Below are positions 42,601 to 52,333 of a stretch of 64,000 bases of DNA, in pieces; positions within the stretch are counted from its first letter, which is position 1; the number at the start of each line of letters is the position of its first letter. This DNA comes from Pseudonocardia sp. HH130630-07 (lineage in GTDB: Bacteria > Actinomycetota > Actinomycetes > Mycobacteriales > Pseudonocardiaceae). Location: positions 3,782,001 to 3,846,000 of the forward strand of contig NZ_CP013854.1 in the NCBI RefSeq assembly GCF_001698125.1. The letters are read 5' to 3'. Below the pieces are notes generated by a model. That model ran no database searches. It saw only the letters and a list, made by a program, of their open reading frames with translations, and had not been told where the DNA came from. Made by a program: the position numbers and the translations under genes.

Positions 42601-44289
42601 TCAGCCGCGGTCGATCCGGTCGGTCGGCGGCGGTGTGAGTCCCGGCGTCGCCTGCAGGTAGGCGACGAACGCGTCCAGGTCCACCGGACCGCCGACCAGC
42701 TCGGTCCCGGCGGCGAAGGCGTCGAAGCCGTCCCCCCCGGCGGACAGGAAGTTGTTGACGGCGACCCGGTAGCGGCCGTCGTCGGTGACCGGGGTGCCGT
42801 CGACCTCGATCCCGCCGACCCGGTCGCCGGTCACCGCGTACCGGACGTTCGACGACGTCTGCAGCACCGTCGGGCCGTCCTCGACGGTGAACTGCTGGTC
42901 GAGCACCGCCCGCAGCTGCGCCCCGGTCAGGGTCATCGTCTGCAGGACGTTGCCGAACGGCTGCACGGTGTAGGCCTGCCCGTAGGTCACCTGCCCGCCG
43001 GGCCCCGGGATCAGGTCGGCGCGGACGCCGCCGGGGTTGGTCAGCGCGAGCTGGGCGCCGTCCCCGCGGGACGCGGCGAGCTGGGCGTCGGCGATCACCG
43101 TGCCGAGCGGGGACAACCCGGACGGTGCGGCGGCCCGGGGGAGCGGGCCGGCGAGGCTGCCGACCGGGCGCCCGGCCAGCGGGGCCGACTCCGCGACGGC
43201 CCGGTCGACGATCTCCTGCGCGGCCGGGTCGGGCGCGACGTCGCGGGTCACGACCTCGTTCCGGGCGGTGGTGGCGGCGCGGTCGACGTCGCCGTCCCCG
43301 GTGATCGCGAGGTCGAGCACCGACAGCAGCCGCCCGAACGACAGACCCTGCACGAACGGCCGCGGTGCCCCGGCGGGGTCGGTGGCGGAACAGACGTACT
43401 GCTGGTGGGTGTGGGCGGAGAACACGGCGTCGACGTCCGGGGAGACGGCCGCGGCGATCCGCGACCCCGGCCCGCCGGGCTCCACCGGGCAGGCCGACGG
43501 GCCGGCGTCCGCGCCGGAGGTCGGGCCCGTCTCGTCGCCCTGGTGCAGCAGCAGGACCTGGGCCCGGACGCCCTGTGCGGTCAGCTCCCGCGACGCCGCG
43601 TCGACCGCCGCGACCTCGTCGCCGGCCGTGAGCCCGCGGATCCCGTCCGGGGAGACGAGATCGCCCAGCTCGCTCAGCGTCGCGCCGATGACGCCGATCC
43701 GGGTCCCACCGGCCTCGACGACCTGCGTCGCGGGCAGCGCCGGCCGGCCGTCGGCCCCGGTGACGTTCGCGGCCAGCACCGGGAACGACGCGCCGTCGTA
43801 GGCGGGGTCGAAGCGGCAGCCGTCGGCCGGGTGGCAGCCACCATCGACGATCCGGCGCAGCTCGTCGATGCCCTCGTCGAACTCGTGGTTGCCGGCCACC
43901 GAGGCGGCCACACCCATCCGGTCGAGCAGCTCGACCGTCGGCTCGTCCCGGAACAGGGCCGAGGCCAGCGGGGAGGCCCCGATGTTGTCCCCGGTCGAGA
44001 GCAGCACCGAGTCCGGCTGCTCGCCGCGCAACCGGTTCACGTGCGCCGCGAGGTAGGCGGCACCGCCCGCCTCGACCTCGGCGCCGTCGTCGGTGCTCAC
44101 CTCGGCCGAGGACCCGCTCGGCGGTTCCAGGTTGCCGTGCAGGTCGTTGAACGTGATCAGCCGGACCGTCGAGGAACCCGCGCCGGGCCCGCCCGGGGAC
44201 CCGGCCGCCCACACGGCGACCCCGGCCACCAGGGCCACGGCGAGCACGGCGGCCAGGACGAACGCGACACGGCGGGTGGAGGCGGGCAC
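42601..44289 (-). CDS. Secreted bifunctional metallophosphatase/5'-nucleotidase (UshA-like)
   Basis: A 562-residue exported phosphoesterase. The N-terminus has a signal peptide or membrane anchor (RRVAFVLAAVLAVALVAGVAVW). Metallophosphatase motifs are LITFNDLHGNLEPP, STGDNIGASPLASALF, VAGNHEFDEG and VFSAHTHQQYV. The C-terminal 5'-nucleotidase domain has LTNPGGVRADL, TYGQAYTVQPFGN and AVNNFLSAGGDGF. It probably salvages phosphate and nucleosides outside the membrane. GTG start. No lipobox Cys was seen. Confidence 0.9.
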   Translation of the reverse strand: MPASTRRVAFVLAAVLAVALVAGVAVWAAGSPGGPGAGSSTVRLITFNDLHGNLEPPSGSSAEVSTDDGAEVEAGGAAYLAAHVNRLRGEQPDSVLLSTGDNIGASPLASALFRDEPTVELLDRMGVAASVAGNHEFDEGIDELRRIVDGGCHPADGCRFDPAYDGASFPVLAANVTGADGRPALPATQVVEAGGTRIGVIGATLSELGDLVSPDGIRGLTAGDEVAAVDAASRELTAQGVRAQVLLLHQGDETGPTSGADAGPSACPVEPGGPGSRIAAAVSPDVDAVFSAHTHQQYVCSATDPAGAPRPFVQGLSFGRLLSVLDLAITGDGDVDRAATTARNEVVTRDVAPDPAAQEIVDRAVAESAPLAGRPVGSLAGPLPRAAAPSGLSPLGTVIADAQLAASRGDGAQLALTNPGGVRADLIPGPGGQVTYGQAYTVQPFGNVLQTMTLTGAQLRAVLDQQFTVEDGPTVLQTSSNVRYAVTGDRVGGIEVDGTPVTDDGRYRVAVNNFLSAGGDGFDAFAAGTELVGGPVDLDAFVAYLQATPGLTPPPTDRIDRG

Positions 44290-44422
44290 GTCGGCAGTAT
44301 CGGCCCGGATCGCCCGGGTGTCCCGTGGTGCAGGTCACAATCGGGCATTGCCGGTGGATGAACGTTGTGAGCCGGGTCCGAACGGAGTGCGTCCGCACCG
44401 GGCGGCCCCGTATCCTCGCCGT

Positions 44423-44917
44423 GTGCTCGCCATCCGCTCCGATCTGGTCGACGAGATCGTCGCGCACGCCCGCCGGGACTTCCCGGTCGAGGCGTGCGGG
44501 CAGCTCGTGGGCCCGGAGACCGGCGCGCACGCCGAGCGGTACGTCCCGATGACCAACGCCGACGAGGTGGCCAGCGACTTCGCGTTCGCCCCGGCCGAGG
44601 ACATCGCGCTGGAGCGCGACCTCGACGCCCGCGGTGAGCGGCGGATGCTCGTCGTCCACTCGCACACCCGGGTCCCGCGCCGGCCGCTGACCGACACCGG
44701 GCTGCCCGAGGCGTACCCGTCGGTCAAGGACGTCGCGCAGATGGAGTGGACCCCCGACCAGCACTGGCTGATCGTCGGCCTGGCCACCGCCGACGGCGAG
44801 CCCGAGGTGCGGTCCTACCACCTGGCCGGCGGCGCGATCGTCGAGGACGACCTGGTCGTCGTCGAGTCCTACATGTTCTCCCACACCGGCTCCGACGACG
44901 TCCCCGACCGGACCTGA
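44423..44917 (+). CDS. mec: JAMM/MPN-domain metalloprotease (Mec-like)
   Basis: A 164-residue zinc protease beside cysO, corresponding to Mec, which in mycobacteria cleaves cysteine from the CysO-cysteine adduct. The zinc ligands are in VVHSHT (His79, His81) and SVKD. The canonical H-x-H-x7-S-x-x-D spacing is stretched: 18 residues lie between His81 and the Ser, an extra 11 residues (around RVPRRPLTDTGLP). The upstream Glu is probably in FPVEACGQLVG. GTG start. 123 bases separate it from cysO. Confidence 0.85.
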   Translation: MLAIRSDLVDEIVAHARRDFPVEACGQLVGPETGAHAERYVPMTNADEVASDFAFAPAEDIALERDLDARGERRMLVVHSHTRVPRRPLTDTGLPEAYPSVKDVAQMEWTPDQHWLIVGLATADGEPEVRSYHLAGGAIVEDDLVVVESYMFSHTGSDDVPDRT

Positions 44918-45040
44918 TCCACCGTCGGCGCATCCCGCGCAGGCGGTCCGCGGGAATGTCGCCGTACTCCGGCCACGTTGCCGCGTGCAGCAGTACCCGC
45001 TGCCCAGCCACCCGCAACGAACCAGGAGTGATCAGCTCAG

Positions 45041-45316
45041 ATGGCCGTCTCCGTCTCCGTCCCCACCATCCTGCGCACCCACACCGGCGGCGAGAAGGCC
45101 GTCGAGGCCAAGGGTGACACCGTCGCCGCCGTCATCGACGACCTGGAGTCGCGCCACAGCGGCATCAAGGACCGCCTGATCACCGACGGCAAGCTGCACC
45201 GGTTCGTCAACATCTACGTCGACGACGAGGACGTCCGCTTCGCCGGTGGCCTGCAGGCCCCGGTGTCGGACAGCTCGACGCTGACCATCCTCCCGGCCGT
45301 CGCCGGCGGACGCTGA
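45041..45316 (+). CDS. cysO: Sulfur-carrier protein CysO (MoaD/ThiS family), with a GGR end
   Basis: A 91-residue ubiquitin-like sulfur carrier for cysteine synthesis. VSVPTILRTHTGGEKAVEAK, KLHRFVNIYVDDEDVRF and LTILPAVAGG match CysO closely. The C-terminus reads Gly89-Gly90-Arg91 before the TGA, one residue beyond the GG needed for thiocarboxylate formation. Activation by a MoeZ-type enzyme would need removal of the Arg, plausibly by the neighbouring Mec protease. ATG start after AACCAGGAGTG. Confidence 0.93.
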   Translation: MAVSVSVPTILRTHTGGEKAVEAKGDTVAAVIDDLESRHSGIKDRLITDGKLHRFVNIYVDDEDVRFAGGLQAPVSDSSTLTILPAVAGGR

Positions 45317-46321
<1,005 letters not shown>

Positions 46322-46372
46322 GCGCCCGCGGATCCCGGCGAAACGGGCACGGGCGCGGGTACCGTCGGTGCC

Positions 46373-46987
46373 ATGACCTCGCCCCTGCCCGGCCGGGCTC
46401 CCGCCCGCGTGCTGCCGCCCGCCCCGGCCCGGGCCGCGGTGCTCATGCTCGTCTTCACCGCCGCGCTCTACCTGATCGAGATCATCGACTCGGCCTCCGA
46501 TGACCTCGTCACGGTGGCCGGAGCGATCTACCCGCGGGACACCTCCGGGCTGAGCGGGATCCTCACCGCACCGCTCATCCACAGCGACTGGGCGCACCTG
46601 ATCGCGAACACCGTCCCGTTCCTGGTGTTCGGGTTCCTCGCGATGTCCGGCGGCATCGCGCAGTGGTTCGCCGTGACCGCGACCATCTGGGTGGTCAGCG
46701 GACTGGGCGTCTGGCTCATCTCGCCGGCGCCGGTGATCGGCGCTTCCACGATCGTCTTCGGCTGGTTCCTGTTCCTGCTGGTCCGCGGCTTCTACGCGCG
46801 CAACGCCGGGCAGATCCTGCTCGCGGTGGCGCTGTTCGTCGTGTGGGGCTCGCTGCTGTGGGGCGTGCTGCCGTCCGACCCGATGGTGTCCTGGCAGGGG
46901 CACCTGTTCGGGGCCGTCGGCGGGGTGGTCGCCGCGTCCTGGGTGGCGAAGGCCGACCGGCGGCGCGCACCTACCCTGGGGGTGTGA
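46373..46987 (+). CDS. Rhomboid family intramembrane serine protease
   Basis: A 204-residue six-helix membrane protease. [20 protein letters not shown] (helix 2) is the family loop. [11 protein letters not shown] (helix 4, Ser about 125) is the nucleophile, reading GAST instead of the usual [15 protein letters not shown] (helix 6) holds the catalytic His. The conserved WR loop is absent or diverged. It often lies between cysM and murI in actinobacteria. Its stop overlaps the murI GTG start. Confidence 0.9.
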   Translation: MTSPLPGRAPARVLPPAPARAAVLMLVFTAALYLIEIIDSASDDLVTVAGAIYPRDTSGLSGILTAPLIHSDWAHLIANTVPFLVFGFLAMSGGIAQWFAVTATIWVVSGLGVWLISPAPVIGASTIVFGWFLFLLVRGFYARNAGQILLAVALFVVWGSLLWGVLPSDPMVSWQGHLFGAVGGVVAASWVAKADRRRAPTLGV

Positions 46988-47811
46988 GCAGCGCGGGGAT
47001 CGACGCACCGATCGGGATCTTCGACTCCGGGGTCGGCGGGCTGACCGTCGCCCGCTCGGTGATCGACCTGCTGCCCGCCGAGCAGCTCGTCTACGTCGGC
47101 GACACCGCGCACAGCCCGTACGGGCCCCGCTCGCTGGCCGACATCCGGCGGCTCGCACTCGCGATCGGCGACGAGCTCGTCGAGTCCGGGGTGAAGGCAC
47201 TGGTCATCGCCTGCAACTCGGCCTCGGCGGCCTGCCTGGCCGACTTCCGGGAGCGGTACCCGGTGCCGGTCGTCGAGGTCGTCCGGCCGGCCGTGCGGCG
47301 GGCGGTGGCGACCACCCGCAACGGGCGGATCGGCGTCATCGGGACCCGGGCCACGATCACCTCCGGTGCCTACGCCGACGCCTTCGACGCCGCCCCCGAC
47401 GCCCGCATCACCTCGGTCGCGTGTCCCCGGTTCGTCGACTTCGCCGAGCGCGGCACGACCAGCGGCCGGCAGGTCCTCGGCGTCGCGCAGGGGTACCTCG
47501 AGCCGCTGCAGCGGGCCGGGGTGGACACCGTCGTGCTGGGCTGTACCCACTACCCGCTGCTGAGCGGGGTGCTGGAGATCGTGCTCGGCCCGGACGTGAC
47601 GCTGGTGTCCTCGGCCGACGAGACCGCCCGCACCCTCGTGCGCACCCTGCACTCGCAGGACCTGCTGCGCGACGACACCGCGCCGCCCGCGCCGCACCGG
47701 TTCCTCGCGACCGGGGACCCGGAGCCGTTCCGGCGCCTGGGGCGGCGCTTCCTCGGCCCGGAGATCGGGTCGGTCGTGGGCCGGGCCGGGCTGGGTGCGG
47801 TCGGGGCCTGA
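46984..47811 (+). CDS. murI: Glutamate racemase
   Basis: A 275-residue cofactor-free racemase making D-glutamate for peptidoglycan. Both catalytic cysteines are visible: [12 protein letters not shown] (about residue 74) and [10 protein letters not shown] (about residue 186). [17 protein letters not shown] and [15 protein letters not shown] are also typical. The GTGA overlap with the rhomboid gene suggests coupled translation. A strong hairpin follows. Confidence 0.95.
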   Translation: MSSAGIDAPIGIFDSGVGGLTVARSVIDLLPAEQLVYVGDTAHSPYGPRSLADIRRLALAIGDELVESGVKALVIACNSASAACLADFRERYPVPVVEVVRPAVRRAVATTRNGRIGVIGTRATITSGAYADAFDAAPDARITSVACPRFVDFAERGTTSGRQVLGVAQGYLEPLQRAGVDTVVLGCTHYPLLSGVLEIVLGPDVTLVSSADETARTLVRTLHSQDLLRDDTAPPAPHRFLATGDPEPFRRLGRRFLGPEIGSVVGRAGLGAVGA

Positions 47812-47889
47812 CCTCGCCGACGCCGGCGCGCGGCCACCTCGGCGTACGTGCCGCGGCTCCAGACTGCTCGCCGACGTGATCGGATGTTC

Positions 47890-47927
47890 GGCTGCGTCCG
47901 GTGCCACCTGCGGCACCGGACGCAGCC
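47890..47927 (+). terminator. murI terminator hairpin
   Basis: A perfect 16-bp stem (GGCTGCGTCCGGTGCC and its complement) with a 6-base loop, 78 bases after the murI stop. No T-run. Confidence 0.7.
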
Positions 47928-48026
47928 AAGGATCTGATCACCCGGGTGCGCACGGCGCGGGCGGCGGGTCCGGGCCGGGTGGGCCGGTCGCCGGGCGAGC
48001 CGGTCGGCCCGGGTAACGTCCGCGCC

Positions 48027-48392
48027 GTGGTCGGTTCGATGGTCGGTGTGATCATGGTCGTCCTGGCGGCGACCGCCCTGTTCGGCCTGCTCACGACGGT
48101 GCTGAACCGCCCGCCGACCCGGGTGCACCAGGCCGCCGTCGGGCTGGCCACGCTGCTGATCGTCGTGCAGGCGGCGATCGCGGCCTACCAGGTGCTCGTC
48201 GGTGGCGTGACGCTCCCGGAACGGACGACGTTCCTCATCTACCTCGCCGTCGCCGTCTGCGTGCCGCCGATCTCGCTCCAGTTCGCCACCGCGGAGCCGA
48301 GCCGCTGGGGCGGCACCGTGATCGCCGTCGGGGCGATCGGCACCCTCGTCGCGGTGCTGCGGCTGCAGGGTCTGTGGGTGCCCGGTGCCTGA
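48027..48392 (+). CDS. Small membrane protein, unknown function
   Basis: A 121-residue protein with four hydrophobic segments (SMVGVIMVVLAATALFGLL, AAVGLATLLIVVQAAIAAY, TFLIYLAVAVCVPPISL, GGTVIAVGAIGTLVAVLRL). GTG 48027 is chosen because the helices begin right after it. The next gene overlaps its end by 8 bases, so the two are probably a unit. No family recognised. Confidence 0.65.
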   Translation: MVGSMVGVIMVVLAATALFGLLTTVLNRPPTRVHQAAVGLATLLIVVQAAIAAYQVLVGGVTLPERTTFLIYLAVAVCVPPISLQFATAEPSRWGGTVIAVGAIGTLVAVLRLQGLWVPGA

Positions 48393-48789
48393 GCCGGCCC
48401 GCGCGACCGCCACCGGTCCCGGCCGGATCCTGATCGCCGTCTACGGGATCTTCGCCGTCGCCGCGACGGCACGGGCCGGGGTCCAGATCGCGGACCGCTT
48501 CGCCGAGGCCCCGCTGGCCTACAGCCTGTCCGCGGTCGCCGGTGTCGTCTACGTCCTCGCCACGATCGGGCTGGCCGGGACCGGCCCCGGGTACCGGCGG
48601 CTCGCCTGGTGCGCGGTCGTGTTCGAGCTGACCGGCGTGCTCGTGGTCGGCGCGATCACGCTGATCGTGCCCGGCGACTTCCCGCAGGAGACGGTCTGGT
48701 CCCTGTTCGGCATCGGGTACGGGTTCGTCCCGCTGGTCCTGCCGTTCGCAGGGATCTGGTGGCTGCGGCGGACGGCCCGCCGGGGTTAG
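48385..48789 (+). CDS. Small membrane protein, unknown function
   Basis: A 134-residue protein with four hydrophobic segments ([79 protein letters not shown]). Such short four-helix proteins next to murI and the MBL gene are common in actinobacteria, without known role. The GTG start lies inside the upstream gene. Confidence 0.7.
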   Translation: MPEPARATATGPGRILIAVYGIFAVAATARAGVQIADRFAEAPLAYSLSAVAGVVYVLATIGLAGTGPGYRRLAWCAVVFELTGVLVVGAITLIVPGDFPQETVWSLFGIGYGFVPLVLPFAGIWWLRRTARRG

Positions 48790-48797
48790 TGTCGCGC

Positions 48798-49583
48798 ATG
48801 CGGCTGATCGTGCTCGGGTGTTCCGGCAGCGGCCCCGGCCCCGGCTCCCCGGCGTCCGGCTACCTCGTGGAGGCCGGCGCCACCCGGCTCACGCTGGACC
48901 TCGGCAACGGCACCCTCGGTGCCCTGCAGCGGCACGCCGACCCGTGGACGCTGGGCGCGACCGCGTTCAGCCACCTGCATCCCGATCACTGCGCCGACTT
49001 CGCCTCGCTCGTCGTCCACCGCCGCTACCACCCCCGGCCGCCGTTCGACCCCCGAGCCGCGCCGCTGCCGGTGCACGCCCCGAGCGGGGCGCACGCGCGG
49101 TTCGCCCGCGCCCACGCCACCACCGAGGACGATCTCGCGGGCACCGACCTCACCGACGTCTTCCGCTTCCACGACCTCGCGCCCGGTGCGGGCTTCACCG
49201 TGGGCACCGGCCGCGACACCGTGACCGTGACCGCGTACCCGGTCGTGCACCCCTGCCCGTCGTTCGCGTTCCGGGTCGAGCACGCCGGGCGGGTGCTCGC
49301 CTACTCCGGGGACACCGCACCCTGCCCCGGTCTCGTCGACGCCGCGCGCGACGCCGACCTGTTCCTCTGCGAGGCCAGCTGGCCGCACGGCGCCGGCAAC
49401 CCGCCCGGTGTGCACCTGTCCGGCCGGGAGGCGGGGGAGCACGCCGCGGCGGCCGGGGCCCGCAGGCTCGTCGTCACCCACGTCCCGGCCTGGTACGACG
49501 CCGACGCCCTCACCGCCGAGGCGAAGGCCGCGTTCGACGGCCCGGTCGACCGAGCCTTCCCGGACGCCGTCCTCGAGGTGTGA
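48798..49583 (+). CDS. MBL-fold metallohydrolase
   Basis: A 261-residue metallo-beta-lactamase-fold hydrolase. The metal motif [12 protein letters not shown] is at about residue 57. Further ligands are in [19 protein letters not shown] and TH in RRLVVTHVP. The length and the start [25 protein letters not shown] resemble cyclic phosphodiesterase/RNase Z-like enzymes found before rph. The substrate is unknown. It begins 8 bases after the small membrane protein gene. Confidence 0.87.
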   Translation: MRLIVLGCSGSGPGPGSPASGYLVEAGATRLTLDLGNGTLGALQRHADPWTLGATAFSHLHPDHCADFASLVVHRRYHPRPPFDPRAAPLPVHAPSGAHARFARAHATTEDDLAGTDLTDVFRFHDLAPGAGFTVGTGRDTVTVTAYPVVHPCPSFAFRVEHAGRVLAYSGDTAPCPGLVDAARDADLFLCEASWPHGAGNPPGVHLSGREAGEHAAAAGARRLVVTHVPAWYDADALTAEAKAAFDGPVDRAFPDAVLEV

Positions 49584-49600
49584 GTTCCTACGATGGCCGG

Positions 49601-50386
49601 GTGACACGAGCAGAGGGCAGAGCGGACGGACGGACCGACGACGAGCTGCGTCCGGTGACGATCACGCGGGGCTACCAGAAGCACCCCGCCGGATCGGTGC
49701 TGGTCGAGTTCGGCGACACGAAGGTGCTGTGCGCGGCCAGCGTGACCGAGGGGGTCCCGCGCTGGCGCAAGGGATCCGGGCTCGGCTGGGTCACCGCGGA
49801 GTACGCGATGCTGCCGTCGGCGACCGACACCCGGTCCTCCCGGGAGTCGGTCAAGGGCAGGGTCGGCGGGCGTACCCACGAGATCTCCCGGCTCATCGGC
49901 CGGTCGCTGCGGGTCTGCCTCGACCTGAAGGCGCTCGGCGAGAACACCATCGCGATCGACTGCGACGTCCTGCAGGCCGACGGCGGCACCCGCACGGCCG
50001 CGATCACCGGCGCCTACGTCGCGCTGTGCGACGCCGTGACCTGGCTCGGCGAGCACGGCAAGCTGTCGGACCCCAAACCGATCTCCTGCCAGGTGGCCGC
50101 CGTCTCGGTCGGCGTCGTCGACGGCCGGGTGCGGCTCGACCTGCCCTACTCCGAGGACTCGCGGGCCGAGGTCGACACCAACGTCGTCGCCACCGAGACG
50201 GGCACGCTGATCGAGGTGCAGGGCACCGGCGAGGGCGCCACGTTCGCCCGCCGGACCCTCGACGCGATGCTGGACTCGGCGCTCGCCGGGATCGCCGACC
50301 TCGCCCGGATGCAGACCGAGGCGCTGGCGGCCCCGCACCCGAAGCTGGCCGCCGAGCGGGCCGCGACCGCGGACGACGCCGGATGA
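49601..50386 (+). CDS. rph: Ribonuclease PH
   Basis: A 261-residue phosphorolytic exoribonuclease trimming tRNA 3' ends. [23 protein letters not shown] is near residue 35, [31 protein letters not shown] near 75, and [23 protein letters not shown] near 128. GTG start. ATGA overlap with rdgB is the usual actinobacterial pair. Confidence 0.95.
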   Translation: MTRAEGRADGRTDDELRPVTITRGYQKHPAGSVLVEFGDTKVLCAASVTEGVPRWRKGSGLGWVTAEYAMLPSATDTRSSRESVKGRVGGRTHEISRLIGRSLRVCLDLKALGENTIAIDCDVLQADGGTRTAAITGAYVALCDAVTWLGEHGKLSDPKPISCQVAAVSVGVVDGRVRLDLPYSEDSRAEVDTNVVATETGTLIEVQGTGEGATFARRTLDAMLDSALAGIADLARMQTEALAAPHPKLAAERAATADDAG

Positions 50387-51054
50387 GCGCCGCCACCCAC
50401 CGGCTGCTGCTGGCCAGCCGGAACGCGAAGAAGCTCACCGAGCTGCGCCGGATCGTCGAGGCCGCGGGGCTCACCGGCGCCGAGATCGTCGGCCTGGCCG
50501 ACGTGCCCGAGTTCCCGGAGGCCCCGGAGACGGGGGCGACGTTCGCCGAGAACGCGCTGGCGAAGGCCCGCGACGCCGCGCTCGCGACCGGGCTGCCCAC
50601 GGTCGCCGAGGACTCCGGCATCACCGTCGACGCGCTGAACGGGATGCCCGGCATCCTGTCGGCGCGCTGGTCCGGCCGCCACGGCGACGACGACGCGAAC
50701 CTGCAGCTGCTGCTCGGCCAGACCCGGGACGTGCCGGACGAGCGCCGTGGCGCGGCCTACGTGTGCGCCGCCGCGCTGATCACCCCCGGGGCCGCGGCCG
50801 ACCCGGCCGCCGTCCGGCCGGACGCCGACGGGGACACCCCCGGCCGGACCGTGGTGCACGGGACGTGGCGGGGTGTCCTGCTCCGCGAGCCGCGGGGGAC
50901 GAACGGGTTCGGCTACGACCCGATCTTCGAGCCGGAGGGCACCGGGCGCTCCGCCGCGGAGCTGAGCGCCGGGGAGAAGGACGCCGTCTCGCACCGCGGC
51001 CAGGCCCTGCGGGCGCTGCTGCCGCACCTGCGGGCGCTGCTCGCCGCGAGCTGA
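50383..51054 (+). CDS. rdgB: XTP/dITP diphosphatase (RdgB/HAM1)
   Basis: A 223-residue enzyme removing deaminated purine triphosphates. Motifs are [75 protein letters not shown], and [17 protein letters not shown] roughly 20-residue Ala/Pro/Asp-rich insertion around residue 145 is absent from many relatives. The start overlaps the rph stop. Confidence 0.94.
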   Translation: MSAATHRLLLASRNAKKLTELRRIVEAAGLTGAEIVGLADVPEFPEAPETGATFAENALAKARDAALATGLPTVAEDSGITVDALNGMPGILSARWSGRHGDDDANLQLLLGQTRDVPDERRGAAYVCAAALITPGAAADPAAVRPDADGDTPGRTVVHGTWRGVLLREPRGTNGFGYDPIFEPEGTGRSAAELSAGEKDAVSHRGQALRALLPHLRALLAAS

Positions 51055-51071
51055 CCGCGCGCCGGCCGCGG

Positions 51072-51473
51072 TCAGTCGGCCGGGGCCGGCTCGGCCAGCA
51101 CCCGCTGGGCGATCGCGAAGGCCGAGTTCGCCGCGGGCACGCCGCAGTAGATCGCCGTCTGCAACAGGATCTCGACGATCTCCTCGCCGGTCAGCCCGTT
51201 GCGGCGGGCGGCCCGGACGTGCATCTCGAACTCGTTCCAGTGCCCGTGCGCGACCAGCGCGGTGAGGGTCACCGCCGAGCGCATCCGGCGGTCCAGGCCC
51301 GGCCGGGTCCAGATCTCGTTCCAGGCGTAGCGGGTGATCAGCTGCTGGAACTCCGCGGTCGTCGCGTCGGCCCGCGCCAGCGACCCGGCGACGTGGTCGG
51401 CGCCCAGCACCTCCCGGCGGACGGCCAGGCCGTCCTGGTCCAGGTCGGCGGGGTCCAGTCCGTGCGCGCTCAT
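51072..51473 (-). CDS. Carboxymuconolactone decarboxylase family protein
   Basis: A 133-residue AhpD-like/PcaC-like protein. The match to 4-carboxymuconolactone decarboxylase is strong: GLAVRREVLGADHV, RYAWNEIWTRPGLDRRMRS, LTALVAHGHWNEFEMH, and ILLQTAIYCGVPAANSAF. PcaC acts in the protocatechuate branch of the beta-ketoadipate path, but no other pca gene is in view, so the role here is open. ATG start. Confidence 0.85.
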   Translation of the reverse strand: MSAHGLDPADLDQDGLAVRREVLGADHVAGSLARADATTAEFQQLITRYAWNEIWTRPGLDRRMRSAVTLTALVAHGHWNEFEMHVRAARRNGLTGEEIVEILLQTAIYCGVPAANSAFAIAQRVLAEPAPAD

Positions 51474-51549
51474 GGGCGCAGCCTCTCACGCGGGCCCGGG
51501 GGCGGGGCGTGACGGAGATCGCTGCGGACGGCTGAGTACCGTGGCCGGA

Positions 51550-52215
51550 GTGCGGTGGTGGCGTCCGGTCGTGGCCGGCCTGGGGCTGGTGCTCGTGGCG
51601 GTCGTCGTCGTCCTCGTGGCACGGGCGTACGGCGTCTCGGCGCTCCCGCAGCTGGGTGAGGTGCGCCGGGTGGTCGAGGGCGCCGGCCCGTGGGGGCCGG
51701 TGGCGTTCGTCGTGCTCCAGGTGCTGCTCAACGTCCCCCCGATCCCGCGGACCGTGTTCACCGTCTCCGCCGGGGTGCTGTTCGGGCCGGTGTCCGGGAC
51801 CGCACTGACCCTGCTGGCGACCGCGCTGGCCGCGGCCGTGGCGTTCGGGCTGGTCCGGGCGACCGGTGGCCGGATGGTCGCCCGCTACGTCGAGCATCCG
51901 CGGGCGGAGTGGATGCGCCGCCGCCTGGACCAGCACGGCACGCTGGCGGTCGTGTCGCTGCGCCTCATCCCGATGGTGCCGTTCGCCGCGATGAACTACG
52001 TGTCCGGGCTCTCGACCGTGCGGTTCCGGTCCTACCTGGTCGGGACGGTGATCGGGTCGACGCCGAGCACCGTCGCGATCGTCACCCTCGGGGATGCCGC
52101 GACCGGTTCGGTGCCACCGGCGCTGTTCGTGGTCTCCGGGCTCTGCGCCGTGGTCGGTATCGCGGGCGTGGTGCTGGCGGCCCGGCGCACGCTGCCGGAC
52201 GAGCCGGCCGCGTGA
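51550..52215 (+). CDS. TVP38/TMEM64 (VTT domain) membrane protein
   Basis: A 221-residue DedA-superfamily membrane protein. GPWGPVAFVVLQVLLNVPPIP, FTVSAGVLFGPVSGTALTLL and LRLIPMVPFAAMNYVSGLS are the VTT-domain signatures. There are about five hydrophobic helices. Such proteins are linked to lipid scrambling or transport. Start GTG 51550 (51541 possible). A hairpin terminator follows at 52226-52244. Confidence 0.87.
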   Translation: MRWWRPVVAGLGLVLVAVVVVLVARAYGVSALPQLGEVRRVVEGAGPWGPVAFVVLQVLLNVPPIPRTVFTVSAGVLFGPVSGTALTLLATALAAAVAFGLVRATGGRMVARYVEHPRAEWMRRRLDQHGTLAVVSLRLIPMVPFAAMNYVSGLSTVRFRSYLVGTVIGSTPSTVAIVTLGDAATGSVPPALFVVSGLCAVVGIAGVVLAARRTLPDEPAA

Positions 52216-52225
52216 GCGGGGGACG

Positions 52226-52244
52226 CCGGGCCGCAGCGGCCCGG
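52226..52244. terminator. Bidirectional terminator between VTT gene and tRNA
   Basis: A perfect 9-bp inverted repeat (CCGGGCCGC/GCGGCCCGG around one A) lies 10 bases after the VTT stop and 16 bases beyond the 3' end of the oppositely oriented tRNA gene. Confidence 0.55.
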
Positions 52245-52260
52245 GCGCCCACCCGGTGCG

Positions 52261-52333
52261 TGCCGGCGGCGGGATTCGAACCCGCACTGGCGGCCACCTA
52301 AAGACCGTGCCTCTGCCGTTGGGCTACGCCGGC
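52261..52333 (-). tRNA. Class I tRNA with anticodon UAG (isotype uncertain)
   Basis: A full cloverleaf is readable on the minus strand. It has a 7-bp acceptor stem GCCGGCG/CGCCGGC with discriminator A73, T8-A9, and a D-arm with GCC/GGC and the invariant GG. The anticodon stem is CGGTC/GGCCG with loop TTTAGGT (anticodon TAG). The variable loop CCAGT is only 5 nt. The T-arm is GCGGG-TTCGAAT-CCCGC. CCA is not encoded. Anticodon UAG would read CUA, a leucine codon, but tRNA-Leu normally has a long variable arm. It is not an amber suppressor, which would need CUA as anticodon. The 5' end overlaps the HNH gene. Confidence 0.85.

Noticed and set aside
52261..52333. tRNA read as an amber suppressor
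   Set aside because: The anticodon is UAG in 5' to 3' order, which pairs with CUA. A suppressor of UAG stops would need anticodon CUA.
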